Part shown: one piece after another, positions 16,408 to 25,405 of the stretch
Numbering within the stretch: the first letter of the stretch is position 1
Layout: each line of letters begins with the position of its first letter
Virus record (IMG/VR): IMGVR_UViG_3300044715_000242
Coordinates: 1-63,156 of that record
Strand: one strand, 5' to 3'
From: a virus
DNA length: 63,156 bases
Notes under the pieces: generated by a model
What the model was told of the DNA's origin: nothing
The model's input: only the letters and a program-made list of their open reading frames with translations
Database searches by the model: none
Translations under genes and position numbers: made by a program

Positions 16408-19018
16408 TGTATTCTATAAGGGCCCTAAGCCCAACTTATTTCCTTTTGAACTGCCGGCCGATACACTAGCCAAAGCGGCTGAACTAAGTCGCACTAAATT
16501 CTTTTGGTACATAGATGGACAGAATGACTACACAGGATTTGATTTTAATTTCCGTGCAGTGCCTTGGGAACAGCATCAAATACATACGTGGGCAAACCAA
16601 TGGCAACAGGATGGTGGCACCTACTTTGCTAACAAGTATACTGTACAAGATAAAGTACACAACTACCATAAAGAAACATACACACATCGTCTGCCTAATT
16701 TAGACTATTGGCATGTACCTGATAACATAGATCCCGCCAGTATTGATCAAAGATGGGCACCTGATCCATTGGATCCACCATACGTATATCAGTTCCCTGT
16801 TAAGTGGGGATGGGAGCGTATTGGTGGTCCAGAATATCGTGTACCTGGTGCAACTGCTGTTAAGTTTGTAGATGATTTCTTTGCTCGCACACTCAGTGAC
16901 ATGAGTCGTTGGCAGGTACCTGCTAATATAGACAAAGAATCATTTGACTTTAGTTGGGTACCACACCCAGCAGAAGAACCCTATATATATAAATTCCCTA
17001 CAGTGTGGAATGCAGTGGGCGGTCCTGAATATCACGTACCGGGTGCTACACAAGAAAAATATATTGATGTAGTGGTAGCACGTACCTTACCTGATCGTAC
17101 CTTATGGACTATACCAGAAGAAGTCAATGCAGATACTGTAGACTTTGGATGGGTGCCGCATCCGCAGGATCCTCCCTACATCTATCATTTTGGCTCAGAG
17201 TTTCAATCTAGTATCGGACTGACCTATACTGCGCCGGGTGCAACCGAAGTTAAGTTTGCTGGAGATATTCCTACTATAGGACAACACGATAACCCGGTGA
17301 TACAAGTATTAGATATATTCTTTATTGACCGGAGCAATGCTAGTTCGGCCGCACGTTATGAAAAATTAGTTGAACAGTATCCACAGGTACAACGAGTACG
17401 CTATGTTAATTCAATGATTGACACAATTCGTCGTTGTGTAGCACGAGCAAAGACCAGTAAGTTTTGGGTTATCAGTAGTGAAAACGTCTACGATGACTTT
17501 AACTTTGCATGGCATGCTGAACCGTGGCAAAGTTACATGACACATGTATTTGGTTCACAACATCAAAAGTGGAGTGATACCTATTTAATTAATCGTTGGG
17601 AATTTGAACGTACATCCGCATGGGCTAACAGCTTAGAAGAATTTCCAAACCTAAACTTTGTACAAGATCAAAGTATTATAATACCAGACGACCTGCATGA
17701 CATTTACTTTGTGGATCATGGCAATGATAATGATCAACTTGAGCAACTACAAAAGAAACACCCCGATATTAAATCGACTCGATATGTTGACAACTACCTT
17801 GATACCTTTAAACGTATTATGGCAACTGCCTCAACAGAACACGTATGGATAATCAGCAGTCTATGTGATTATGCCCGCTTTGACTTTAGCTGGCAACCAG
17901 AACCCTGGCAGAAAGAAATGATACACGTGTTTCCTAGTGCCAATCAAGCACGTGGTGATACATTCTACATACACGTAGAAAGTTTTAAACTGCAAATGGT
18001 TGAGCTCGAGATGTTGGATTGGTTTAATGTTATTAACTACTGCGAAGAACAACGAGTGCCCCGCTTGCCTATCCCCGGACAACAGTATGAAGGTGACAAT
18101 TTAATTGCGGCAATTAAGTCGCATGAATTTAAACATCCGTTTACATACTTTTTTAACTATGATCGTGGTGTACAGTATAATCCCAGCATTTGGTACGCAA
18201 AAGACCGTCAAATCGTTGGTTTTTCAGCCGGAAACAGCTATATTTTAGCCCCTAGAGACGCCAAATCTGCCATCAATACACAAGCATACGATTATCCTTA
18301 TATTACTAAAATGCCTATGTTCGATGAACATGCATTGGATATTATCTACATCAGCAATGGTGAGCCAGATGCAGAACGTTGGTATGAACATTTAATTAGT
18401 ACCGTAGACCTGACACGTAGATCAGTTAAACGTGTGCAAAATGTTGATGGTCGAGCTAACGCTTACAAAGCCGCCGCTGAACTTAGTACAACACCTTGGT
18501 TCTTTGCTGTGTTTGCTAAATTAGAAGTTAACACAGCGTTTGATTGGAATTGGCAACCAGACTACTTACAAGGTCCTAAGCACTACATATTCCATAGTAA
18601 GAATCCGGTTAACGGATTAGAGTACGGACACATGGGTGTAATTGCGTATAACAAACGCCTAGTAATCGAAACAACAGACACGGGACTAGACTTCACATTG
18701 AGCAAAGCACATGCTGTAGTGCCTCTACTAAGTGCTACAGCGCATTATAATACTACACCTGAGCTAACATGGCGTACTGCGTTTAGAGAGTGTATTAAAC
18801 TTAAAGATGATGTCGAACGCACTGGCAGTATCGAAAGTCGTTATCGATTGGACAGATGGTTAACAACAGCTGAAGGTAACTGTGCAGAATCGAGTTTACA
18901 AGGTGCACAGGACGCACTAGAATATTATAATGATGTTGCTGGTGATTACGCTAAACTAATGCTGACGTTTGAATGGGCGTGGTTGAAACAGTATTACGCT
19001 ACCAAGTACACTCTTTAA
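16400..19018 (+). CDS. Modular repeat protein with glycosyltransferase-like modules
   Basis: 872 residues. Residues 101-288 hold three tandem repeats of about 60 residues (W-x-VP-x-NID, then WxPHP, PPYIY-F, GGPEY-x-VPGA). From about residue 305 come three larger repeats, each beginning with DIFFID / DIYFVD / DIIYIS, then a YVN-type segment, a strand such as FWVISSE or VWIISS, and a DFxFAW-x-PEPWQ block. The last module matches the gene at 1992-2888. The acidic pairs after the beta-strand could serve as a DxD-like site. The protein looks like a chain of GT-A-like domains, some perhaps only binding sugars. No signal peptide. It overlaps dCMP deaminase by 8 bases. Confidence 0.6.
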   Translation: MFDVFYKGPKPNLFPFELPADTLAKAAELSRTKFFWYIDGQNDYTGFDFNFRAVPWEQHQIHTWANQWQQDGGTYFANKYTVQDKVHNYHKETYTHRLPNLDYWHVPDNIDPASIDQRWAPDPLDPPYVYQFPVKWGWERIGGPEYRVPGATAVKFVDDFFARTLSDMSRWQVPANIDKESFDFSWVPHPAEEPYIYKFPTVWNAVGGPEYHVPGATQEKYIDVVVARTLPDRTLWTIPEEVNADTVDFGWVPHPQDPPYIYHFGSEFQSSIGLTYTAPGATEVKFAGDIPTIGQHDNPVIQVLDIFFIDRSNASSAARYEKLVEQYPQVQRVRYVNSMIDTIRRCVARAKTSKFWVISSENVYDDFNFAWHAEPWQSYMTHVFGSQHQKWSDTYLINRWEFERTSAWANSLEEFPNLNFVQDQSIIIPDDLHDIYFVDHGNDNDQLEQLQKKHPDIKSTRYVDNYLDTFKRIMATASTEHVWIISSLCDYARFDFSWQPEPWQKEMIHVFPSANQARGDTFYIHVESFKLQMVELEMLDWFNVINYCEEQRVPRLPIPGQQYEGDNLIAAIKSHEFKHPFTYFFNYDRGVQYNPSIWYAKDRQIVGFSAGNSYILAPRDAKSAINTQAYDYPYITKMPMFDEHALDIIYISNGEPDAERWYEHLISTVDLTRRSVKRVQNVDGRANAYKAAAELSTTPWFFAVFAKLEVNTAFDWNWQPDYLQGPKHYIFHSKNPVNGLEYGHMGVIAYNKRLVIETTDTGLDFTLSKAHAVVPLLSATAHYNTTPELTWRTAFRECIKLKDDVERTGSIESRYRLDRWLTTAEGNCAESSLQGAQDALEYYNDVAGDYAKLMLTFEWAWLKQYYATKYTL
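16700..17263 (+). repeat. Three tandem ~60-residue protein repeats
   Basis: Within the 872-residue protein, residues about 101-165, 166-231 and 232-288 align to each other by the landmarks WxVP, DFxWVPHP, PPYIYxF, GGPEY and PGAT. The repeats are diverged at DNA level, so they are old. Confidence 0.8.
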
Positions 19019-20090
19019 TAGCATCAACAACTGCTTCAACTTCTGCATCAGTCATCTCTGGATAGATGGGCAAACTCAAACAAGTTTTACTAAACTGTTC
19101 GGCACCTACTAGTACTTCATGTCCACCGACAACACCCATCATGTGCAATGGTGCAGTATAATGTATTTTAGTTTCTATACCCATATAGTGTAAATCTGAG
19201 AATAAACGCGAACGTTCTGGATAGTGTATAACAAACTTATGCCATGCATGTTCAACATTATGGTCTACAGGAATCATCTGCACAGGGCCATCTAGTTCTT
19301 CTGTGTAATATTCTGCAATGTTTTTACGACGCTGTTGCCATGCATCAAAGTGTCTTAACTTGACCAGCATCTGCGCACAATCGACTTCACTCATCTTACT
19401 ATTAGTGCCAACTGTATAATGCTCTGACACCTTGCCGTTGTCGCGCATATTAATACACAGCTCAGCTAATTCGTAGTCGTCTGTGAGTATCATTCCTCCC
19501 GATCCGTAGTTAGGGAAATTCTTAGTTGGGTCAAAACTTAAACAACTAAGGTCTCCCAACTTGCCACTGGGTACTCCTCGATAGTAAGCACCAAATGATT
19601 GTGCGGCATCTTCGATTACAGGTATGCGATGATTATTAAAGAACGTAACATACGTTTGTAATTTATCGTAGTCGATGATATTGCCAAACAAGTTAACATA
19701 CATAACAGCTGCAACTTCATCTGGTTTAACTGGAATACTGTTAAGATCAATTAATCCTGAGATAGGATCAACATCACAGAACACAGGTTCAAAGCCGGCT
19801 TCGTATACAACATTAACTGTAGCGGCAAAACTTTGACTTGGAATTAATACTTTGTTTTTGTGAAATAAGGAATAAAAGTCAATTGATCGTAGGGCAAACA
19901 CTAATGCCTGTGTACAACTATTAACAGCCACACCATACTTGCGTTCTGTTAGTTTGGCTATAGTCTGTTCAAACGTATTGGTATATTGTCCGTCTAAGAC
20001 CTGTCCGCTAGAGTATACAAGATCTGTTACATCGAGTATCTCTTCACGTATTGTTTTATATTGACGATCTACACCGAAGAATGGAATCAT
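18999..20090 (-). CDS. DegT/DnrJ/EryC1/StrS-type sugar aminotransferase
   Basis: 363 residues from ATG 20090, which overlaps the upstream stop as ATGA. The N-terminal MIPFFGVDRQY and the VNSCTQAL segment are typical of the family. LSFDPTKNF carries the Lys that would bind PLP, followed by GSGGMI. These enzymes transaminate keto-sugar nucleotides to make amino sugars. The partner epimerase/dehydratase-like gene lies just upstream, so together they would make an amino-sugar nucleotide for the glycosyltransferases. The end converges with the 872-residue gene and overlaps it by 20 bases. Confidence 0.85.
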   Translation of the reverse strand: MIPFFGVDRQYKTIREEILDVTDLVYSSGQVLDGQYTNTFEQTIAKLTERKYGVAVNSCTQALVFALRSIDFYSLFHKNKVLIPSQSFAATVNVVYEAGFEPVFCDVDPISGLIDLNSIPVKPDEVAAVMYVNLFGNIIDYDKLQTYVTFFNNHRIPVIEDAAQSFGAYYRGVPSGKLGDLSCLSFDPTKNFPNYGSGGMILTDDYELAELCINMRDNGKVSEHYTVGTNSKMSEVDCAQMLVKLRHFDAWQQRRKNIAEYYTEELDGPVQMIPVDHNVEHAWHKFVIHYPERSRLFSDLHYMGIETKIHYTAPLHMMGVVGGHEVLVGAEQFSKTCLSLPIYPEMTDAEVEAVVDAIKECTW

Positions 20091-21073
20091 TTTGCGAGTT
20101 GTTTGTTCCAAAAAGGTGATGTAGTAAACCATTCATGATAACGAGCAAAACCATCTTCTACGTTAACTAGGGGATTATACCCAAAGTCTGCTCTTGCATT
20201 CATAATATTCAATCTACCACGTGTAGGAAATGCCAAGTCACGGTCTGCAATTTCTATACTACCCTTGCCTGCAATCTTAACAGCAAGCTGAGCAGCATCT
20301 AGTAGTGTATATTCTACGTCCGATGAACGTGTTATATTATAAATTTTATTGTTGGCATTGTCGCTTAGTGCGGCCTGTGCAATACCCATGGCAGTATCTT
20401 CAACGTATGTAAAGTCCAGAACTTCATTGGCACCTTTGACTTTTAATACTTCTCCACGTAGGGCCGCTAGCATAAACTTACTAACAACTCTGTCTTCAAC
20501 GTCCCACGGTCCGTATACAGCACTAGGACGAATGATAGTGTGCGAAAAACAAACACGTCGAGTATAATCAGCTACAAGTTTCTCGCCCATGTATTTCATA
20601 ATGCCATACTGCCCAATTGGATTGCATTCAACATATTCACCGATGCCATCAAACGATTCATTATTGAAGTCACCGTAGACCATACTTGAACTAATGTAGA
20701 CAAACTTATTGATGTTATAACGTGTGCTGGCTTCCAGCAGATTAATCAATCCAGTGGTCATTACTTCTGACCCAAGTATTGGATCCTGACTGACTATTTT
20801 TTGTCTAGGAAAGCTAGCAAGATGTATTACTAGCTCTGGACGTACTGCGCTAAAAATACTGTCGATATGATTAACGCTACATATATCAGTATGTATAACA
20901 CGTGAGTTAAAACGTTCTTTACGCGAAGATTTGAGATAAGTTAATTCCTTTTTTGGTATAAAGCCATAGTCTGTTGCGGTGTCAATGACATAACATTCGT
21001 GACCTTGCTGTTCTAATATGCGAGTTACATTGTGTCCAATGAATCCTGCACCACCTGTGATTAGTATTTTCAT
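20087..21073 (-). CDS. NAD-dependent sugar-nucleotide epimerase/dehydratase (extended SDR)
   Basis: 328 residues. GGAGFIGH near residues 7-14 is the NAD-binding loop, followed by the DIC and YISSSMVYG segments and YGIMK (the YxxxK catalytic pair). The C-terminus has the FTYVEDTA and RPSAVYGP signatures of GalE/RmlB-like enzymes. It would epimerise or dehydrate an NDP-sugar. ATGA overlaps on both sides place it in a three-gene unit with the aminotransferase and the sulfotransferase-like gene. Confidence 0.85.
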   Translation of the reverse strand: MKILITGGAGFIGHNVTRILEQQGHECYVIDTATDYGFIPKKELTYLKSSRKERFNSRVIHTDICSVNHIDSIFSAVRPELVIHLASFPRQKIVSQDPILGSEVMTTGLINLLEASTRYNINKFVYISSSMVYGDFNNESFDGIGEYVECNPIGQYGIMKYMGEKLVADYTRRVCFSHTIIRPSAVYGPWDVEDRVVSKFMLAALRGEVLKVKGANEVLDFTYVEDTAMGIAQAALSDNANNKIYNITRSSDVEYTLLDAAQLAVKIAGKGSIEIADRDLAFPTRGRLNIMNARADFGYNPLVNVEDGFARYHEWFTTSPFWNKQLAK

Positions 21074-22137
21074 GATAGCCCTTTTAACATGCCATATACA
21101 TCTTCCACCGGGTGAATATTTGGTTCTAGTAACAGATGTAATTCTTGTGTATTAGTTGGCAATGTTTCTAATCCCCAGGCTTTAAATGTTACATTGTGTT
21201 TATAAATTAAATTGTGTTGTATAATTGCTTCGTGCCATAGGTCTAAATTATATGAGCTAATATCATAATAATAATTATTAACGATACAATTACATATATG
21301 GTCGATGTTCCAACTAAATTTTAAAATACCTAATTGTTTTTGTTGCCATTCATAATATACAGGTAACCACGATGTTAATCTGCCAGCGTCTACAGTTAAA
21401 CCTAGATACTGCATAATATTAATTAGTGTATTTTTTCCGTTGTACCATAATTCTTGAGCATCTACATAATAATGCGAGGCAGAAAAATCAATATATTTGT
21501 CAATGTCGTTGTAATAATAGGGACGAATATTTAATGCAATAAATTCACGGTGATCCCAGTTATTAGTTAGACCAAGTTTATTCCAGTATAGTTGACTGTC
21601 TTTAAAAAATGTATTTAAATAGTTAGCTTGTACTTCTTTTGTTGTTTGTAATTGATTGGATAAATTTGGAGCATTTCTATCCAGCTGTCTAACTGATTGG
21701 GTGTATAAACAATTACTAGTTAATTTAATATAAACAATAGAGATATTATTAACTGCCAATTGCTGCCAAATGTCGGCATAGTCATGTTGTTGATATTGTG
21801 TTATTTTATCATCATAAAAGTCAGTAGGTTGATTTATTACGAGATTTATTTGTTTAGCCGCTAGTTCTTCGTGTATTGGAACAGGATAAAATGAAAGCGG
21901 TACTGTAGCACTAACATTAGTTAATTTGTCTATTACTTTGTTGGTTAATTCAACACCGTTAGGATGATTCTTTGGGTGTGCGTGAGCGTTGGACGAGTCT
22001 AAAGGAGTAGTTACTAAATCACTCCAGCCAGATTCAACATTATAAAATTTAGTAGAACCTGATAGATAGTGAATACTCCAATCTAAAAATGTACACCCAA
22101 CTGAGTCAGTTGACGTTACGCAAAATATCTTGTTCAT
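21070..22137 (-). CDS. Possible sulfotransferase-like protein
   Basis: 355 residues from ATG 22137, which overlaps the upstream TGA; a GTG at 22143 is less likely. The N-terminus FCVTSTDSVGCTFLDWSI resembles the phosphosulfate-binding loop seen in the gene at 14234-15475, with Cys in the usual Thr/Ser place. The Arg-Ser pattern for the 3'-phosphate site is less clear. The gene is visibly AT-rich, full of Asn, Tyr and Ile codons, and unlike the nearby thyA in composition, suggesting separate acquisition. The assignment is weak. Confidence 0.35.
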   Translation of the reverse strand: MNKIFCVTSTDSVGCTFLDWSIHYLSGSTKFYNVESGWSDLVTTPLDSSNAHAHPKNHPNGVELTNKVIDKLTNVSATVPLSFYPVPIHEELAAKQINLVINQPTDFYDDKITQYQQHDYADIWQQLAVNNISIVYIKLTSNCLYTQSVRQLDRNAPNLSNQLQTTKEVQANYLNTFFKDSQLYWNKLGLTNNWDHREFIALNIRPYYYNDIDKYIDFSASHYYVDAQELWYNGKNTLINIMQYLGLTVDAGRLTSWLPVYYEWQQKQLGILKFSWNIDHICNCIVNNYYYDISSYNLDLWHEAIIQHNLIYKHNVTFKAWGLETLPTNTQELHLLLEPNIHPVEDVYGMLKGLS

Positions 22138-22448
22138 TTCCACTCAGACTGATGTTGAAAGAATCGTAGACTATAATCTACATATTGTCTTTCAGTTAAG
22201 TCACCGTATATAATACACATCTTGCCGAATGAGTAGTATATGTCATCTTCCATCCACGCTAGTGTAATATCATTATCTTTAACCCATTGGGCCTGTGGAG
22301 TTAGTTTAAATTCTTCAGCAATCCGCCAGAATCTGTCAGACATTTGTGTGTCAACATCGTCAGTGAATGTGCTGGTAAAGAATCTTACACGATGGGTATC
22401 GGGTTTCTTAGACTGCCATTGGTGCTTTAATGCTTGCGTATGATTCAT
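22134..22448 (-). CDS. Hypothetical protein
   Basis: About 104 residues, rich in aromatic and charged residues; not recognised. Two in-frame ATGs (22454 and 22448) lie inside the 3' end of thyA, giving an overlap of 41-47 bases. No good ribosome site is visible, so translation may be coupled to thyA. A segment WMEDDIYYSFGKM suggests a small globular protein. It joins thyA to the sulfotransferase-like gene by an ATGA overlap. Confidence 0.6.
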   Translation of the reverse strand: MNHTQALKHQWQSKKPDTHRVRFFTSTFTDDVDTQMSDRFWRIAEEFKLTPQAQWVKDNDITLAWMEDDIYYSFGKMCIIYGDLTERQYVDYSLRFFQHQSEWK

Positions 22449-23241
22449 AGCCATTTAATTTAAAGTCTTCCATGGTAAATTTAGTGATGTCTCGAACATC
22501 TGGGTTAATCCAAAGTTGTGGTGCAGGTAAGGGTTCACGTTTCAATTGTTCGTTTACCTGATCTATATGATTCAAATATATATGAGCATCACCGAGTACG
22601 TGAACGAATTCGCCTACCCCAAGGCCACACACTTGGGCTACCATATGCGTTAGCAGGCTGTAGGATGCTATGTTAAAAGGAACTCCTAAGAACATATCGC
22701 ATGATCGCTGATACATTTGACACGACAACTTATTATCTGCACTGACATAAAACTGTGCAAAACAATGACATGGAGGTAAGGCCATTTGATCCAATTCGCC
22801 CGGGTTCCACGCTGTTAGAATGTGTCTACGACCAAACGGATCCTTTTTAATGCCTTCTACCAATTGCAGTAGTTGGTCTACGCCACCAAAGTCACGCCAT
22901 TGTACTCCGTAGACACGACCTAGGTCACCGTCGAACTTTGCTTTAGGAGTCCAGTAAGTTGCTGTAGCATTGGCAGTCCAGATGGTACTCTTTTCAGAGT
23001 CCCTACTACCATGTAATAACTCTCGTAGGCGCTTTTCATCACCTGAACCTTCAATAAACCACAACAACTCACTGAGACAGGCTTTGAACGCTAATCGCTT
23101 GGTAGTAACAGCTGGAAAGCCCTTACTTAAATCATAGCGTTGTTGCATACCAAACACACCAACAGTACCTGTTGATGTACGGTCTGGTCTTATTGTACCA
23201 TTGTCTAGGACAAATTTTAAAGAATCAAGATATGTTTTCAT
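22408..23241 (-). CDS. thyA: Thymidylate synthase
   Basis: 277 residues of the ThyA family. The catalytic Cys158 is in LPPCHCF, and the folate/dUMP segments FGRRHILTAWNP, QRSCDMFLGVPFN and HVLGDAHIYLNH are present. It methylates dUMP to dTMP with methylene-tetrahydrofolate, making dihydrofolate that DHFR (next gene upstream) recycles. The promoter at 23248-23276 puts the transcription start at or next to the ATG, so the message appears leaderless. Confidence 0.95.
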   Translation of the reverse strand: MKTYLDSLKFVLDNGTIRPDRTSTGTVGVFGMQQRYDLSKGFPAVTTKRLAFKACLSELLWFIEGSGDEKRLRELLHGSRDSEKSTIWTANATATYWTPKAKFDGDLGRVYGVQWRDFGGVDQLLQLVEGIKKDPFGRRHILTAWNPGELDQMALPPCHCFAQFYVSADNKLSCQMYQRSCDMFLGVPFNIASYSLLTHMVAQVCGLGVGEFVHVLGDAHIYLNHIDQVNEQLKREPLPAPQLWINPDVRDITKFTMEDFKLNGYESYASIKAPMAV

Positions 23242-23247
23242 ATTATT

Positions 23248-23276
23248 AGTATAACAGAGATAGTTCTATAAGTCAA
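23248..23276 (-). promoter_or_regulatory. Sigma70 promoter for thyA
   Basis: On the minus strand TTGACT (23276-23271), a 17-base spacer and TATACT (23253-23248). Six bases separate the -10 box from the thyA ATG. The -35 directly abuts the stop codon of the DHFR gene. Confidence 0.7.
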
Positions 23277-23780
23277 CTACTTAAAAAACATTATGCGATC
23301 CCACGTTTCGTAGGTACAGTTATCGCCAGGCTTGACTGATTTGATTTGAAAGCATGCCAGCATACTTTCTAATTGAATACGTGTATCAGTAAACCAAGCA
23401 CCTTTGATACGTGTAAGATAAACTCGATCAACAATACTTTCTGTTGCTTCGTATAACTGTCGACCACCAATAACATACACATCCTTAGCGGGATTATCCT
23501 TTTGTAACTGTAGTATATTCTCTACAGGATTACTAGGAATCCATTTAACCAAGTGTTGATATTGTTGTGCTACATGTCGACTACTGACAACATAGTTTTC
23601 ACGATTAGGCAATGGTTTGGGCATCTTAGGATCATCCCAGGTGTTACGACCCATGACTACAATATTACCTGTAGTGTGTTGAGCAAACCACCGCATGTCT
23701 TCTTTATTATGAGGCCAAGGCAAGGTACCTCTATTACCAATACCGCCGGTACTGGTGCTAGCTAGAATAGATATAATCAT
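23277..23780 (-). CDS. Dihydrofolate reductase
   Basis: 167 residues. ILASTSTGGIGNRGTLPWP is the N-terminal cofactor and substrate strand with the Met20-type loop; GNIVVMGRNTWDD and DVYVIGGRQLY are the NADPH-binding motifs. It reduces dihydrofolate to tetrahydrofolate and complements thyA immediately downstream. Start ATG overlaps the stop of the upstream gene by 4 bases. Confidence 0.93.
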   Translation of the reverse strand: MIISILASTSTGGIGNRGTLPWPHNKEDMRWFAQHTTGNIVVMGRNTWDDPKMPKPLPNRENYVVSSRHVAQQYQHLVKWIPSNPVENILQLQKDNPAKDVYVIGGRQLYEATESIVDRVYLTRIKGAWFTDTRIQLESMLACFQIKSVKPGDNCTYETWDRIMFFK

Positions 23781-24133
23781 AGATTCTTTAGTACCTTGTC
23801 AGTCTCAGGTTGAACTGCACCAACTACTTTATCAATGTCGATAAAGAAGTCTACAGTTTCGATATACTCATCTAGGTCTTGAAACTTGGCATTGAGTAAC
23901 TCTTCGATTTCATCTGGATCTTGTCCATCATCGAGTAATTGTTTAACGTCAATACTAAGGTCAGTGCCATCAACGAGCTTAACGATAATACGCTGTAGCA
24001 CAGTAACTGGCACTTCCTTTTTATCAACGTCTCTAACAATATCTTGCCAACGTTTCTTAACACTCATGTTAAGTTTTTTGCCTGGTGTAGCCTTACGCCG
24101 CGGCTTTTTTGGTTGTGGTAGGTTTTCTGGCAT
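23777..24133 (-). CDS. Conserved phage hypothetical protein
   Basis: 118 residues: a basic, Pro/Lys-rich N-terminus (PKKPRRKATPGKK) followed by an acidic C-terminal half with VDGTDLSIDVKQLLDDG and a final hydrophobic helix. The shape suggests a nucleic-acid- or protein-binding adaptor. The gene overlaps the upstream gene by 41 bases. I associate this type of protein with T4-like phages of marine bacteria, but know no function. Confidence 0.75.
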   Translation of the reverse strand: MPENLPQPKKPRRKATPGKKLNMSVKKRWQDIVRDVDKKEVPVTVLQRIIVKLVDGTDLSIDVKQLLDDGQDPDEIEELLNAKFQDLDEYIETVDFFIDIDKVVGAVQPETDKVLKNL

Positions 24134-24797
24134 TTGTTTTCTTCGCAGTAGTTGTTGTATTTGTAGTTGCTTTTGCTACTTTTGCCTTAGTTACCTTAGG
24201 TGCTAGTGCGTTTGCTTCTTCTTTTAAACGTTTAGCTTCAGCTAATAAACTTTTAGCTTCAGCTTCCATTTTTGTAGCTTGTGCTATGCGTTGATTTGCA
24301 ATATCAGCATCAGACAACACGCCATCTGTATTAACACTAGCTGATGTAGTATTTACACTTTCTGCTGTAGTTCTTGCCGGCTCACCTAACTCTCTGCCTT
24401 CCCATCTTTGTCCTGCATCTGCCTTGGCTAATTTTTCAGTTGCGGCTTCGCCTTTGGCAATTTCATTTAATAGTGTGTTTAACTCATCTAAGCGTACTGA
24501 ACTAGCTGAAGTTGGTGTTACAATAACTTGGTTAGTTGGTACTTTGGATAATAAGCCACCACGGTGAATTGCATTTAAGCAATTAACACCATCTGCCATA
24601 GTATGACGGAATAGTGCATCGGCAAAGTCGTTGGCCTGTTGACCAATATCGCTTTCTAATACTTTCATTACTTCATCATGAATACGCATTGGTAATGTTT
24701 CACTGTAGATCACCAAACACATGTGATCTTCATCTGGTACTTGTCTATATGCAATAACAACTCGCTTGTTATTATGTCTACCTACGTGCTTAATCAT
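24093..24797 (-). CDS. Conserved T4-like phage hypothetical protein
   Basis: 234 residues from ATG 24797, preceded by AGGAG; a start at 24842 would run through the previous gene and is rejected. The N-terminal 110 residues form a conserved globular domain (VGRHNNKRVVIAYRQVP, then NQVIVTPT). The rest is a long Ala/Lys/Glu coiled coil and a Thr/Lys-rich basic tail. I recall this domain as a conserved gene of T4-like cyanophages and related marine phages without assigned function. The tail could bind nucleic acid. Confidence 0.75.
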   Translation of the reverse strand: MIKHVGRHNNKRVVIAYRQVPDEDHMCLVIYSETLPMRIHDEVMKVLESDIGQQANDFADALFRHTMADGVNCLNAIHRGGLLSKVPTNQVIVTPTSASSVRLDELNTLLNEIAKGEAATEKLAKADAGQRWEGRELGEPARTTAESVNTTSASVNTDGVLSDADIANQRIAQATKMEAEAKSLLAEAKRLKEEANALAPKVTKAKVAKATTNTTTTAKKTNARKPTTTKKAAA

Positions 24798-24801
24798 AGT
24801 A

Positions 24802-25050
24802 TTACTCCTGTGCAGCAGTTTCTGGTTTAGAAATTGCACCAACGCTGTCTAAAAATGCAATTAATTTATTGTATAACGCACCAACGTTGGCTAACTCTTC
24901 GGCACGATAAGCGCCGCGTTGTGAGGTAAGTTGGATGATTTGTGCAACAAGAACTAAATCTTGCAGCGTTAAACTCGGTGCTGGTTGTTGTGCTTCTGTG
25001 GATGCAACAGGCGTTGAATCTTCTGTTGCGGTTGTTTCTGCTTTGGCCAT
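24802..25050 (-). CDS. Conserved small phage protein
   Basis: 82 residues: an Ala/Thr/Pro-rich leader of about 25 residues, then a compact helical domain with LTLQDLVLVAQIIQL and ELANVGALYNKLIAFL. AAGGAG lies upstream of the ATG. The helical domain is familiar from T4-like marine phages, where it is annotated only as hypothetical. It is next to the gene above in a likely conserved pair. Confidence 0.75.
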   Translation of the reverse strand: MAKAETTATEDSTPVASTEAQQPAPSLTLQDLVLVAQIIQLTSQRGAYRAEELANVGALYNKLIAFLDSVGAISKPETAAQE

Positions 25051-25110
25051 TAAAAAGTTCTCCTTGGGATAACTTTATTTACCATGGTCTAAACAGGTGG
25101 AAATATTTTA

Positions 25111-25401
25111 TTACCACATAATATTGGATTGATTAAGTTGGGGCAGGAATAAGGCAAAGTAACTGGCCTCAGAAGCCAGTTCGAAGGCAATGCAATGTTG
25201 ACGTGCAATAACACCGGACTCTTGCCTAACGTCAATTTGTCCAGAATAGAAACGTCCTTCTAAGTTTTCATACAGCCAATCTACTAGGTCTTTGTCTTGC
25301 ACAGCAAGATCAAATATCACGGGAGTGAAGTGTGGCGGGCAATGACCTAGCTGTCTTAGCCCGTGTACGTTTAGGGGATTTGGTTCGTTATGCTTGAGCA
25401 T
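25111..25401 (-). CDS. Hypothetical protein
   Basis: 96 residues, not recognised. It has a short His/Pro-rich N-terminus (CPPHFTPV) and a compact alpha/beta remainder (DLVDWLYENLEGRF). It is separated by 4 bases from the HIT gene upstream, so the two are probably in one message. No motif points to a function. Confidence 0.7.
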   Translation of the reverse strand: MLKHNEPNPLNVHGLRQLGHCPPHFTPVIFDLAVQDKDLVDWLYENLEGRFYSGQIDVRQESGVIARQHCIAFELASEASYFALFLPQLNQSNIMW

Positions 25402-25405
25402 TTAA

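Noticed and set aside
24109-24294. A small + strand open frame inside the 24093-24797 gene
   Set aside because: It is the antisense of the Ala/Lys/Thr-rich tail of the minus-strand gene and has no ribosome site.
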